Shown: piece after piece, positions 1 through 11,872 of the stretch | Position numbering within the stretch: position 1 is the stretch's first letter | Layout of the letters: each line of letters starts with the position of its first letter | Assembly: GCA_026413225.1 (NCBI GenBank) | Contig: CM048552.1 | Coordinates: 25,905,001-25,969,000, forward strand | DNA length: 64,000 nt | Origin: Otis tarda | Taxonomy: Eukaryota > Chordata > Aves > Otidiformes > Otididae | Direction of reading: 5' to 3' | The notes under the pieces: generated by a model | Told to the model about the DNA's origin: nothing | Databases searched by the model: none | The model's input: only the letters and a program-made list of their open reading frames with translations | Made by a program: the position numbers and the translations under genes

Positions 1-2
1 CA

Positions 3-101
3 TCCAGAGATGCTGTTGTGCTTGCTGAAGTGGATGGAAAGATTCTCACACATTTCAGTAGGAGCTGGGTCAGAGTCAGTCCTTTCAAAGACGACAAGTA
101 A
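3..101 (+). other. Short open frame running in from the left edge, unidentified
   Basis: A 32-codon frame is open from the window edge and ends at TAA (99-101). It has a mixed hydrophobic/charged make-up and ends in FKDDK. It could be the C-terminal end of an exon or of a retroelement polyprotein cut by the window edge. No splice acceptor is visible inside it, and I do not recognise the protein. The frame is short enough to occur by chance. Confidence 0.15.
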
Positions 102-700
102 TTAACACACAGTGCAAAAGAATGAATTTGCAGTAAATTGTCTTGTACCATTCTTTAAAAAAAATACACTGTGTTCTTGAAATTTGCAATTATTCCTCCT
201 CTTTTTACTCATTTGAGCAGATGAGTACACAGCAGTTACTGTAAGATTATTTGGATGGCTGATTGCTTTATTGCTAACACTGAAAATCAGTACAACTCCA
301 GCATGCTGATGATCATGCTTTCTCTGGAAAGATGCTTGACACTAGCTTCCTCCTTCCTAATACAAATATTGAAAATAATGAGATAGTAAAGCCAAGTGTT
401 CACGAGCCTGTGAGATGTCTCAGTTAGGGCTCTTCCTGCAATCTCAGATTGTTCTTCCTTGTGCGTTTAAGTCTTATGATATCACATTTAGTTGTATTTC
501 AGTTTCACAAAGGAAATGGATGACACTCTGGGAAAAATTTGGAGCCTGTAAGTGTAGAGGGTCTAGGCTGTTTCCTTTAAAGATGTAAGCGGACATGCAA
601 TGGGTAAGCCAGGGAAAAGCAGGATGGCAAGTGATGACCTTACGACTAGATAGTTGAGTGTTTTCCTGAGGGACTGAATCCTAACCTTCCCTCACCTATC
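102..700. other. Intergenic, no feature seen
   Basis: AT-rich unique-looking DNA without a recognisable gene, repeat or long open frame. Confidence 0.5.
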
Positions 701-1396
701 ATAGAATCATAGAATCACATGGTTGGATGGGACCTATAAGATCATCTAGTCCAATTGTCTTCCCACTACCATTGCTGTCACAGCTACTAAACCATATCTT
801 GTAGCTTCTCATCAAGCCGCCTCTTGAACACTGCCAGGGACGGCGACTCCACCACCTCCCTGGGCAGGCCATTCCAGTGCCTGACCACTCTTTGAGAGAA
901 AAAGTTTTTCCTCACGTCCAATCTAAACCTCCTTTGGTACAACTTGTGGCCATTTCCTCGGGTCCTGCTTGTTGCCTGGAAGAAGAGGCCAAACCCCTGT
1001 TCATCACAACCTGCCTTCAGGAAGCTATAGAGTGCAATGAGGTCTCCCCTGAGCCTCCTCTTCTCCAGACTAAACAATCCCAACTCTCTCAGCCGCTCCT
1101 CATAAGACTTGTGCTCCAGGCCCCTCACCAGCTTTGTTGCCCTTCTCTGGACACGTTCCAGGGCTTCAATGTCTTTCTTGCAGTGAGGGGCCCAAAACTG
1201 AACACAATACTCGAGGTGCGGCCTCACCAGTGCCGAATACAGGGGGATGATTACCTCCCTGCTCCTGCTGGCCACACTATTTCTAATGCAGGCCAGGATG
1301 CCGTTGGCCCTCTTGGCCACCTGGGCACACTGTCGGCTCATGTTCAGCTGAGCATCAACCAACACCCCCAGGTCCCTTTCCTCTTCACAGTCCTAT
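701..1396 (-). mobile_element. CR1 LINE, 5'-truncated, end of ORF2 still open
   Basis: The antisense CR1 tail repeat (ATAGAATCATAGAATCA) marks the 3' end on the left. On the minus strand, 787-1365 is an uninterrupted 192-residue frame matching the C-terminal part of CR1 ORF2, downstream of the reverse transcriptase core. It includes the characteristic blocks [39 protein letters not shown] and [10 protein letters not shown]. The copy is 5'-truncated, as is usual for CR1, and has no catalytic RT residues, so it cannot move itself. The open frame and low divergence suggest a fairly recent insertion. The short 3' untranslated part differs from that of the other CR1 copies in the window, which points to a different subfamily. 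Confidence 0.93.
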
Positions 1397-1935
1397 GGAT
1401 TGCTTCTGTGATTATAGACAACTTTTTCACATTTAATCTGCTGTCTTGGCCAATAAGAAAGCCTCATGCTTTGAAAATTTAGGGCCCTGATGTATATATT
1501 TTGTATTGATAATTTTGGCTTTCATTTCTCTGCCTCTGCCTATAGAATGAGAATAACAATACCACACAATGTCACAGTCACATTGTGGACATAACTATAA
1601 TAATGGTTTTGAATTACTGATCTTGTTCTATTAACAGCACTCCTGAAGCCTCTGTAAAGAAAATGAGATTCCTTTTTAATCCAAAGGACTGGATGAGGTG
1701 GGAAAATACTGACAAATGGCAGTACAGTTTCATATTATTAAAGACAATCGCAATGTCTCTGCATCAAATGAGCAAATTAAAATTGCACAGAGATCCCCCG
1801 TTCTGTCATACTTTAAGTTCTAAATATGTACATTTAAAATCTTGTCTCTACTTTAATGCATCAATCTCGAACATATTTTTTAACATTTAACTTTCATTTC
1901 CAGTGCCCACTTAATCACTTGAACCTCTGGAGTAT
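1397..1935. other. Intergenic between two CR1 copies
   Basis: AT-rich spacer with nothing recognisable. A 75-codon frame at 1663-1890 shows no family features. Confidence 0.5.
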
Positions 1936-2468
1936 CACTCGAACCCCACCTGGAGTACTGCATCCAGTTCTGGAGCCCCCAACATAAGAAGGACAGGGAC
2001 CAGTTGGAGAGGGTCCAGAGGAGGGCCAGAAGGATAATAAGAGGGCTGGAGCACCTCTCCTATGAAGACAGGCTGAGAGAGATGGGGCTGTTCAGCCTGG
2101 AGAAGAGGAGGCTCCGGGGAGACCTTACAGTGGTCTTCCAGTACCTCAAGGGGGCCTACAAAGAAAGATGGGGAGAGACCGTTCAGTAGGGCCTGTTGTG
2201 ACAGGAGTAGGATTAACGGTTTCAAAATAGAGGGAGGTAGATTTAGATTGGATATTAGGAAAAATTTTTTTACAATGAGGGTTGTAGAACACTGGAACAG
2301 ATTGCCCAGAGAGGTGGTGGATCCCTGGAAACGTTCAAGGCCCGGCTGGATGAGGCTCTGAGCAACCTGATCTAGTCAGGGATGTCCCTGTTCCTTGCAG
2401 GGGAGTTGGACTAGATGACCTTTGAAGGTCCCTTCCAACCCTAACCATTCTATGATTCTATGATTCTG
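1936..2468 (+). mobile_element. CR1 LINE 3' fragment
   Basis: Sense-strand CR1. The block [11 protein letters not shown] is followed by an open stretch (2004-2189) with [24 protein letters not shown] and [13 protein letters not shown], a stop, then the conserved 3' untranslated part (GGTCCCTTCCAACCC) and the tail repeats ATTCTATGATTCTATG. The frame is interrupted after GETVQ, so this copy is decayed. It is 5'-truncated and lies head-to-head with the neighbouring antisense copy. Confidence 0.95.
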
Positions 2469-3270
2469 GAAAAGCAGATAGTAATAACAAGATACTATGC
2501 TAGAAACATAAGTGTCACAAACATTACAATAAGTTTAGAAGATGTTCGGTATATGTTAGTTATGACAGTCTCTTTCCTTTCAGTTTCTTTTGTCTGCTGC
2601 TCTTCTGCTGTTCAGATTAATCTTCTACCTCCCTAATACCTCCCTGGCTTCCAAAGGCCCTCAATAAACTTAAACACACACAGCAGTATTCTGCTTTGCT
2701 GCATTACACAAAAAGTCATGCTTCATCTCCGGAGCTGAGAATATTTGGAGATTAAAAATGCAGTCAAGCTCTGGCAAGCATAGCAAATGCTGCTTTCCCA
2801 ACTCTAATGAAATTCCATGTCAGATTCTTCTCTCATTTAGCCATGTTTCTCAAAAAAAATTCAAGCATAATGGGCTCTGAGCATCTAAAAATAAGTTACT
2901 GAAAACGTATGACTATTAAAAATGCTGTATAATCTTAACAGCTAATACTAGCAGCCATGTATGAAGTCACAAGGGACTGCACGAGAGGCTGAAGGAGTTC
3001 TTGTTCAGATCCATAGTGGCAGAGGATGCAGGGTCCTGCTAAGCGTCTGGCCCCACAACATGCTACAGGGGAGAATCCCTATCAAAGTTCTGCACCTGCA
3101 CACTTATCGATTTGCTGATATAGTTGCTCCTGTCTTACCACCTGTCATGTTGCACTAAAAGCATCTGAAAGGCTTTACTCTGTAGGAGACAGGTAGTGAA
3201 GTTTTATACAAGTAACCTGTGCTTTGGACTTCCTTTGGGACTGGTAAGTCATGAAACTGTAATGTTTTAA
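2469..3270. other. Intergenic, no feature seen
   Basis: Unique-looking AT-rich sequence. A 65-codon frame at 2961-3158 has no recognisable features and is treated as chance. Confidence 0.5.
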
Positions 3271-3364
3271 CATAGAATCATAGAATCATAGAATGGTTAG
3301 GGTTGGAAGGGACCTTCAAAGGTCATCTAGTCCAACCCCCCTGCAAGGAGCAGGGACATCCCCG
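3271..3364 (-). mobile_element. CR1 LINE, 3'-terminal scrap
   Basis: About 94 bases of the CR1 3' untranslated end in antisense. Three tail-repeat units are followed by GGTTGGAAGGGACCTTC and the reverse of the usual CCTTGCAGGGG motif. It is strongly 5'-truncated, with no coding part left. Confidence 0.93.
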
Positions 3365-6300
3365 AATGGGACTCAAAATATTCTTGACAAAGCAGCAGGT
3401 CTGGAGTTGGGACACTGTGGTATTCCACAACCCGCACTCTTAAGCTTGTAATTTCTCACAGTGGCCCTACACGGATCATCACTGAAATTCCTCACACATT
3501 CCTTCATCCTGAGCAGCTAACCAAAAATGGTGAGTTGTTGTACACTCTGTCTGGCAGTGGACAATAAAAGTGGCTGGCAGTGTGCTTCTTTGTTAATGTT
3601 CTCTTTATTTGCAAACATATATCAAGCTTCATATCTTTGCACTGAGGCAGAGGAAAGAAATTAAAACAGATTATTCATTAATTTTTAGTTTTCCTTCCAT
3701 CTACACAGGCCTCTGAAAGCCCATTCATTTGTCTCTAGCTGAGGTCTTGCTCTAGAGCTAGGGTCAACCTTTGGCCTCTGTCAACTTCACTGTGCTACCA
3801 CATGTCTCCTTCTCTTGAACGACCCCAGCTCCATCAATCTGTTTTCTATTAATAGCACCCAGATGAAGCCCTTCTGCTTTATGCAGTCAAATTTTACATT
3901 CCAATAACTAAAACCAATGACAGACATCCTGGTTTTGACTGAGGGTTGACAGAGATGAATCTGGCACATCACATAAATTAGCATAAGCTATCTAAAAAGC
4001 TTAAAGTCTGATGTGCCAAGCTTGCATTTATCTTACGGTAAATGTAGAAATCACAATACTAAAAATAAACTGTGCTGGCAAGGAGATTTCACTTTTCTGA
4101 TAGTCATTACATCACAAAGGCACCTCAGCTCTCAAATAACTAATTACCCTTAAGTTACAGTATCACAGAAGTAATAACTTTTAAAAGCCATTCAAGTAAA
4201 TAAAATTGATTTTCCAGAGTAATTAGCCAAGAAGCTATGACTGAGATGAGCAATTCAATTAGGAATTGAATTATGCAGAGTTTGTTTATGCTGAAATGAA
4301 AAATAAAAAGATTCAGTCCATCCTTGGATTTTTGCTGACATTCCTATCAAGACAACTTCAAGAGGAAAGGCTTCCTCTCAGGCAAATAAACAAATCTATT
4401 TCTGAGTAATTATTATCACACCTCAGGTAGCGAATGTTGTAAGCCATGATGCTGCGTGCTAAGTGACTGACTGCTAGGGACATGGAGTCAGCCTTTAGAA
4501 ATGCTCTGCCTGAAGTGCTGTTTGTTTTTCAAATTAATTAAGGGGCAGTAACAAAGAGCAAGATCAGGATTTTTTTTTTCTCTGTAGGTATCCAAGAAGG
4601 CAAAATGGTGTCAGAAGACATCCCCTTATACTCTACAGGTGAAATGGTTACACTGCCAGTATTTGTCATCCCTTGAGAAAATGGTCAGCTTGGTTCTAGC
4701 AGTGCAGAATGGAGCACCTCTTCTAGTGACCCTTCTGTAACCACAGAAGGATACAGAACAGAAAGGAAAAAAGCGTTCCTTTCAAGTATTACAGTGCAAA
4801 CATTCAGCCAAGTCAACTGCAAGTGCCTATCTCTATTCATTGATTGCAGAAGGTTTCTTGGACAATTCTGTTAAGGGATCAACATTTTTTGGAACATGTT
4901 TATGATCTTCAGAGATGTTGTAGGGCTGATGGAACTTCATATTGTATACACAGTGGAGTGCCTTGTAAGTACAGCCAGCCCATTGATAATCAGACCACAC
5001 CTTTGCTCATTATTATTTTGCATAGTAGTACATTTCCAGGAATATAGGACAGCCTATTCTTGGTCCTGAAGCAATATTACAAACAAATATTATATTACAA
5101 TATAAAATAATATGTAAAACAGATTGACTGCAACTATGCTATTCTACACTATTTCATCCAGCCTCATAGTGCTCAGTTTTACTCTTCTAGATGACACAAT
5201 TCTGTATTTGTTACAGTATTTTTGCATAACAAGTCATATACACAGAAGTAACAGGTGCAGGTAGAATACTTAATGTTGCTTTAAACTAAAGACAGAAACT
5301 GCTGTGTTAAATTAGTTATCTCAACTACACCCCAGCATCATGCGTTGTATTGAGCATTTAGAAAGTGGCTTGATACTTTCTGACCGCGTGTACGGAGCCA
5401 AATACACCACTGGTACAAGATGGTCCAACTCCATTTACTTCATGAGCCTTCCGTTTATTTGCCTGCAAAATAGGAAATATAATCAAGGAATTTCAAAGGG
5501 TTAGGAGACCACTAGTAGAGCAGCCATGAACACATATTATCTTATACCCTATTATACATGACAACTTCAGTATTTTCCATAATACACTCATGACACTCCA
5601 TGGTATGTTTATAACTTACTGTGGAAAAAAAGGTGCTGCTAAAAAGTCTTTCTTCGCCTGCAGTTGCCTTTCAATGTAATCTTGGATACCACAATAACTC
5701 CCTAACTCCCTCTATTTTAAGAGAGAAATCGAAGTGCTGAGGTGCTTCTGTGCAAATAGGGTCTTCTTATTCTGAACTTTGTATTCTTTTCCTCCTCTGA
5801 AGCAGAGAAATTAGAGAAATAATTCTTAATTTGTCATGTTTCATCTACTTGTCAGGGTAAAATTCCTTCAGAGACTTAGATCAGCACCAACTTTTAGCTC
5901 TCAAAAGCAAACAACTCAGCTATTTCCAGCTGTAAAAGTATTGCAAAAGAAATTATACTGAGGTTAGGTACAAAGGCACACGGTGTTGCTGTCTTTGTAA
6001 AGTTCCCCACCTTTTCACCTGTTTCCTTTATTTTGACCATCATATTTCAAACATAATCTGCTTTTAAAATGCTAGGAGTGTTTTACATACAATTGTGAAA
6101 CAAAAAAAAAAAAACCAGTTTGTGAATTAAATGGACTTATTCCAGTGGGTCTATAAGCCTTTGCCCCCACAGGAAAAATATTATGCATTCAAGTAAATAT
6201 CAAAAAAGTCTCAATTCTTGTCCTGGAGTAAACAAATTGTGACAGTTTTACAGTATTTATTTTTATCCATGTCCTCATCTTTATTTTATGAGAATCAACC

Positions 6301-9079
6301 TTGTGTTCTCAAAACCAGGATCACATTTCACATTGTGACGTACACAATTGCCAGGAGTTAAATATTTAATAAGAAATGTCAAGGCTACAATGTTAAATGT
6401 TGTAACCTACTACCACCATATGAATATTCCTTTCTTCAAGAAACAATTTCAAAAAATTAATTTGATATCTTTCTTTTCTCAAGGCCTCAGCTTGAAGATC
6501 TTAAAGTTACAGCAGCATTTGAACTCATTTATTTTTCACTCTGTAGTTTAAAGTGAAAATTGAGGCAGCCATCTCACACAAGGTCTGCATTTACATCAGA
6601 AAAATCATCAGAGCTGATGGTTTCCATCCAGCCAAGACTTGGGTCAGAACAGTTTACAAGCTCTACATCATGGATGAACTACTTTGACGGAAAAATGTGG
6701 AAAAACTTGTACCCGTATGGACTTTCATACCTCCGGCCACTGCAGTTAGGATTGAATTGATAGTGCGTCACAGTTCACTTTATAAGCTAACAGGGAAAAT
6801 AATATGGTGTTTGTAGATGTTGCAAGAGCTATGTCTTGCAACAGAAAGTGTTATCTCTGAGTATAGGTCTAGTTGTGAGTACCCCTACTGAACTAATGCG
6901 TCTATGGCAGTCAAAAGGGAAAAGCAAGAAGAAGCAGCAAGTACAATAGTTTGTGATAAGACCTTCTACTATTGCTCACCTTATTCAAAACTAGCCCCTC
7001 TACACAGTGGAAGTGAGTACATCAGAAATATACTGTGCCATACACACGTGCAGGCAGCCTGCTCAGACTCAGGACGCTCTGTAGGCAAGTTTGGTGGTTT
7101 TCTTGTATATGAAGAAAACAAAATTACTTTTAGTTTTTAGCAGCTACTGCAGCACTAACTGTCTGTCTGTCTTCTTTCACCAATGAATCTTAATTTTTTT
7201 TTGTTTGTTTGGTACCTGATTTACAGATTTATGTTTTGTTCCTTGCTTTGTTCTTCACAAGAGAGCTCCCAAAGCACTGAGATAAAAAGACAGCACCATG
7301 TCCTTATAGGAAGCGCAGTTCTACTTCTGAAAAAGTTTCCTACACTCTTGTCATGAAGTACGTACCGCAGATAGTCACAGTGGTGTCTCCTCATACACCA
7401 TACATTTTCATTCTGATCCTATGGTAGATGTCCATCTTGGCCAGCCAGGTTGAGGGGGACCATAGGCTTTAATGAAGGAACAATTAATGCACAGTCGTGA
7501 ATTCTTTACCAAGGTATGAGGCTGAGATGAGAAAGCTTCCTGTTTTCTTCCTTAGCTATGAGCACCCTGGCCCTCTGATTTCAAACTATCTTGCAGCCTT
7601 GCGGAAAGGATCTGTGTTGTCTGAACCCAGTGATGCTACTGGCATGTGTTGGACAGTATCTCCCTCTGCTAGTGAGTCCAATGAATTCAGAGAAAGATTG
7701 ACATTTTTTCAACCCTGCCTACTCTATCCCTGTAATCTTCTTTCAGAGTAACATAGTTCATATATATTTGCATGTGCATGGAGCCTGACGTATGCCACAT
7801 GCATTAGAACTGTTTTACACTTTCAGATTGAGCCTTCAATGCATGTGCTGCAAAACCAGAATCCAAAATGTGTCTTACTTCCAGTTGCACTCTGGGCCCC
7901 AAGAGCTCATGGTGTGCCTATAAGCAAATGTACACCCTTGAGAAGTGGCTGCAAGTCCTGGCTTTGTGGATATGCAGACACTCAGGAATCCTTGAAAAGT
8001 GACAAAAAAGCAATAGTTTGGAAGGTGATTCATAAAACCAGCAGCTGACTGCTAAAACAGGGTGAAGTACAAGCGTGTACGGCTGGCAGAGCAGTGCCAC
8101 AGACCGGTTTTCCAATGCGGTCACGATGCCAGTTCAGTCGTAATGCCAGACCACAGTGCAACTGGGATGTGATGACCATTTATATTACAAATAAAATGAT
8201 TTAGGCTCCTAGATTATTGCAGAGAGCTTGGAAACTATGTAGGCAGTGTATTAACCAAACTGTGAATACAAAGTCTGAGGGAATATATCGGCCTGGAAAC
8301 CCATGCCAGAAATGATGAGCATAGATGTAACTAATATATACTTATACTGGTATCTCTGACTTCTCTGGGTGGGGTTCTCTGCTCTGTGCCAAAGTGACCT
8401 GTACCTAACTTTCCTTGGATAAAATGCTGTTTCAGCTGTGTTTTTCTCACTGGTTGGGTACTCAATGGAGCAAAGCAGAAGTCTTGAAAAAGTTAATTCC
8501 TTCTCTTGCTCTTGCATCCAATATTTCTTTTTTTTTTTTTTTGTCTTCTGGAGAAGTGTTAGGTTATAAGACTGAAAAATCCTATCCAAGAGCAAGAATA
8601 GTTACCAATTGAGTTCCCAAGTACTACAACATACAGAGAAATGAGAACTGTCAAAGCAAGCCAAGACAAATAGTAGCAGGAGCCCAAAGATACATAAATT
8701 TCAGACTGAGTCAAAACCACCCAGAGGTTTTGTATAAATAAAAATTCAGAATTTCATTTAAAAATAGCCCATAAAATGTGAAATATTCCAATAAAATAGA
8801 TGAAAGTATATCCACAGAAGGAGTGAATCTGCTCACTTTGAAGTCAATGAGAGTAAAATTGGGGCCCCAGTACTTTGGAATGAAAATTAAGGAATAAGAT
8901 CATCCTTAAGGCAAGAAACTTGAGTGTGGGTTAGCCTGAGAATGCTGTAACAGAAAGAGGAGCTTGAGCTTTGAGATAGGCTCAGACACCAGCCTTTCAT
9001 CTGCTGCCCACTCTGTGCTTTCCATCTATGGCACAGCAGTTGTTATCCCGTAACATAACTGGATGTTTGACTAAGTGCG
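3365..9079. other. Gene-free upstream region
   Basis: About 5.7 kb of AT-rich DNA between a CR1 scrap and the solo LTR. It holds only short frames (84 codons or fewer, apart from the 114-codon minus frame 8251-8595 that crosses a poly(T) run), A/T runs near 6103 and 8527, and no splice-flanked coding block that I recognise. Confidence 0.5.
9075..9079. repeat. Left target-site duplication of solo LTR
   Basis: GTGCG abuts the LTR 5' TG. The partner at 10234-10238 is GTGGG, which matches in four of five bases. A 5- or 6-base duplication fits retroviral integration. Confidence 0.5.
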
Positions 9080-10233
9080 TGTCGTAGTTCAGCCCCAATT
9101 GGGACCAGACTACACAGTCTCTCTCTCACTCCCCCCACCCTCCAAGAGAATAGGGGGAGATGATATAAGAAAAAAACGGCTCAAGGTTTGAGATAAGGAC
9201 AGGGAGAAATCCTTAAAGTTACCGTCACGGACAAAACAGACTCGACTTGGGGAAAACTATTCATTTGTTACTAAAAACAGCAAGATAATGAGACAGAGAA
9301 CAAGATAACCTCCCCCCACCCCTCCCTCTTCCCAAGCTTAACATTATCTCTACTACCTCCCCCCCCGAGCGGGACAGGGGGGAAGAGGGAATGGGGGTTG
9401 CGGTCAGTTCATCATGCGTTGTTTTACGCAGCTGCTTCATGGTCGGGGGAAGAACTCCTCACAATCCTCCCCTGCTCCATTGTGTGGTCCCACCCATACA
9501 CCACAGGCCTTTGTGAAACTGCTCCGGTGTGGGTCATCTCTTCCACGGGGTGCAGTCCCTCCAGAACAGCTGTCCCAGTGGGCCCTCCACGGGCCACAGC
9601 CTCCTTCAGGCATCCACCTGCTCCGGCGTGGGGTCCTTGACGGGCTCCAAGTGGATCTCTGCTCCTCCGTGGACCTCCATGGGCTGCAGTGGGACAACCT
9701 GCTCCACCATGGTCGTCACCACAGGCTGCAGGGGAATCTTGTCCGGAGCCGCATTACTCCTCCCCCTCCTTCTGAACTGACCTTGGCGTCTGCAGCTGTT
9801 TCTCTCACAAGAAAAAGTTTTTCACAACAGGCTGGCAGACGCCTCTCAGAATCTCTTCACATCATCCAGCTCATCTCCTCTCCACTTCTTGCAGCCAGGC
9901 CGGGCCGAGTCGGGCCTAGTTGGCCGCCTGGCAAGAGGCCAGAGGATGAGGCCTGCAAGGCCCATGAGGCCTGTGCCTCCCCCTCTGTGCCTCTGCCCCC
10001 GCTCAGCTTCTTCACATCTTCTCGTCTCTTTTTTTTTTCTGTTTTCCCCTTCTTAAATACGTTATCGCAGAGGCGTTATCATGGAACATTCTGCTACCAA
10101 TCAGCTCAGCCTTGGCCAGCAGCGGGTCCGCCCTAGGCCCGGCCAAGTCCACTGAACAATGGGGAGCAACTTCTAGCAGTTTCCTACAGAAGCTACCACC
10201 TTAGGCCCCCCCTCACTAAACAAAACCACAACA
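9080..10233. mobile_element. Solo LTR of an avian endogenous retrovirus
   Basis: A block of about 1154 bases opens with TGTCGTAGTTCAGCCCC and closes with AAACCACAACA, giving TG...CA ends. Its make-up (C-rich tracts, GGTTTGAGATAAGGACAG near one end, a GGCGTTATC block and CTTGGCCAGCAGCGGGTCCG near the other) resembles LTRs that are abundant in bird genomes. It is flanked by GTGCG (9075-9079) and GTGGG (10234-10238), a 5-base target duplication with one mismatch. No retroviral coding sequence is attached on either side, so it is probably a solo LTR left by recombination. Orientation is not certain, because both strands start with TG. The long frames inside it (for example 9414-10136) are not genes. 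Confidence 0.8.
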
Positions 10234-10238
10234 GTGGG
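10234..10238. repeat. Right target-site duplication of solo LTR
   Basis: GTGGG directly follows the LTR CA end and pairs with GTGCG at 9075-9079. The single mismatch suggests an older insertion. Confidence 0.5.
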
Positions 10239-11165
10239 AAATAAAGTTTAATCACTATATAAAAGGTAATTCGGTCTTAGATACAACTCTGCCAGCAACT
10301 CTTGCTCACATTTGTTAGAATTTCATTTCATGTGCCTCACACAGTCAGACCCATACCAGGTCTGATATGGGTCAACATACCAGGTGTTGGCCAATATAGG
10401 CAATGGGAAGTTTGCCATGACTTCAAAGGAGTCAGGATTTCCCCCATATTCATCACATGGCAGTATATTTGGCATGATAGCAAAAATAAGGATATTTTAA
10501 AACTAATTTATTATGTGCAAAGAGTATTAGGTAAGTAGTCAAAGGTGAATCCATCCAATGCCTCATCTTTTATAGAACGCACAGCTTTTTGCTTGGCTTA
10601 CTTTCCAAAATACACATACTTCTCAATTTTAGTCAAGTGAGTGGTAAATTACCACCGGTTTACAGTCTCATCAGTGGGCAGATTAAGACTATCATCTTGA
10701 AATCCTGCACCACTGAAATCAACAGGAAACTTCCACGGATGTTGCACAGTGCCAGGATCTCATGTTCCCTCAGAAGCAGTATCTGAACCTACTGTGTCTA
10801 CTGGCTGTGACTGTCAACTGGAAGACAGTCAGAGTTTTTATTACCTTCAGCAAATGTGTACATTCTTTAAATGTGGAAAGAGGCATTATATCTCTCTTTA
10901 GGAATCCGGAACTGGTATTTTCCTTAATAGACAGGTCAATCTAATGGCGCCTTTAGCTCAGTATTGGACAGTGACTAGTACTACATATTTGGGGAAAACA
11001 GGTTAGGAAAAATCATGAGTACAACATGACAGGGTTTTTTTATACTATGTCATACACTGTTATCCTGTTTATTTGCAATAAGGAAACTTCCAGAGGTCTT
11101 GGCTTCAGCTAGACAATTGTGTTTAATGTTAACCAAATAGAATTTTAGAAAATAGAATTTTAAGG
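10239..11165. other. Intergenic, no feature seen
   Basis: Unique-looking sequence without a recognisable gene or repeat. Confidence 0.5.
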
Positions 11166-11872
11166 GAATCACAGAAGTGTTGGTTAGAAGGGACTTAAGG
11201 AAGTTGACTGGTCCATCCTCTCCCTCAATGCAGGACTATAGCCAACATTAAATCAGGTCAGCTAGATTTTTTTTCTAGCCAGGACTGGCAAGCATGCAAG
11301 GACAGAGATTCCAGAGTCTCTCTGGGTGAGCAGTTCCTTTGCTGAGCCATTCTCCCAGAGATAAAGTTATTCCTAATGTCCAAGCGGAACCTTCCAATTG
11401 CAATTTTGTGGGTGTCACTCCTTGTCAAGCTATCTGCCACTACTGAGAAGAGTTTGGATCTTCTGCCTTTGTAACTGTCCTTCAAGCAGTTGTAGGCTGC
11501 TATCAGATCACTGAGAACCCTCTTCTCTAGAGTGAACAAGCTTAAATACCATAAGCTTTGGCTTATAGCATAAGCTAAGCCTAACCAGCTAGCTGATTAG
11601 CTATGGCTTATCAGTCAAGTGTCTAAGGCCCTTGACTGTTTTGTGGATCCTGTCCAGTTCTTGACATCTTTCTTCAATTGGTCACTCTTAACCTGCACAC
11701 AGCATCCCAGGGACAGCCTCACCAGTACTGAATAAGGGGGAAAAGAGCTCCCACTGACCAGTGTCCTCCTGATAGCACCCAGTATGCAGTTTGTCTTATT
11801 CACCATGAGAGCACAGTTACAGAAGCATGGAATAATTGAGATTGTCTTATGTTCAGGTGTGACCTTTCTCAT
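11166..11872 (-). mobile_element. Old, divergent CR1 LINE relic
   Basis: Antisense CR1 of an older subfamily. On the minus strand, frames 11615-11872 and 11258-11539 carry decayed ORF2 blocks: LGAIRRTLVSGS...SVLVRLSLGCCVQV, then MFTLEKRVLSDLIAAYNCLKDSYKG and RFRLDIRNNFISGR. They are split by a short unrelated A/T-rich insert (about 11550-11600) rich in AAGCT/AGCTT, which may be a local expansion. The 3' end near 11170-11240 still shows the reverse of the TTGGACTAGATGACC-type region in degraded form. Confidence 0.8.

Noticed and set aside
877..1482. 201-codon plus-strand frame
   Set aside because: It is antisense to the CR1 ORF2 end, which is read on the minus strand.
1935..2225. 96-codon minus-strand frame
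   Set aside because: It is antisense to a sense-strand CR1 copy.
9414..10136. 240-codon plus-strand frame
   Set aside because: It sits wholly inside the GC-rich solo LTR. It shows no retroviral or host domain.
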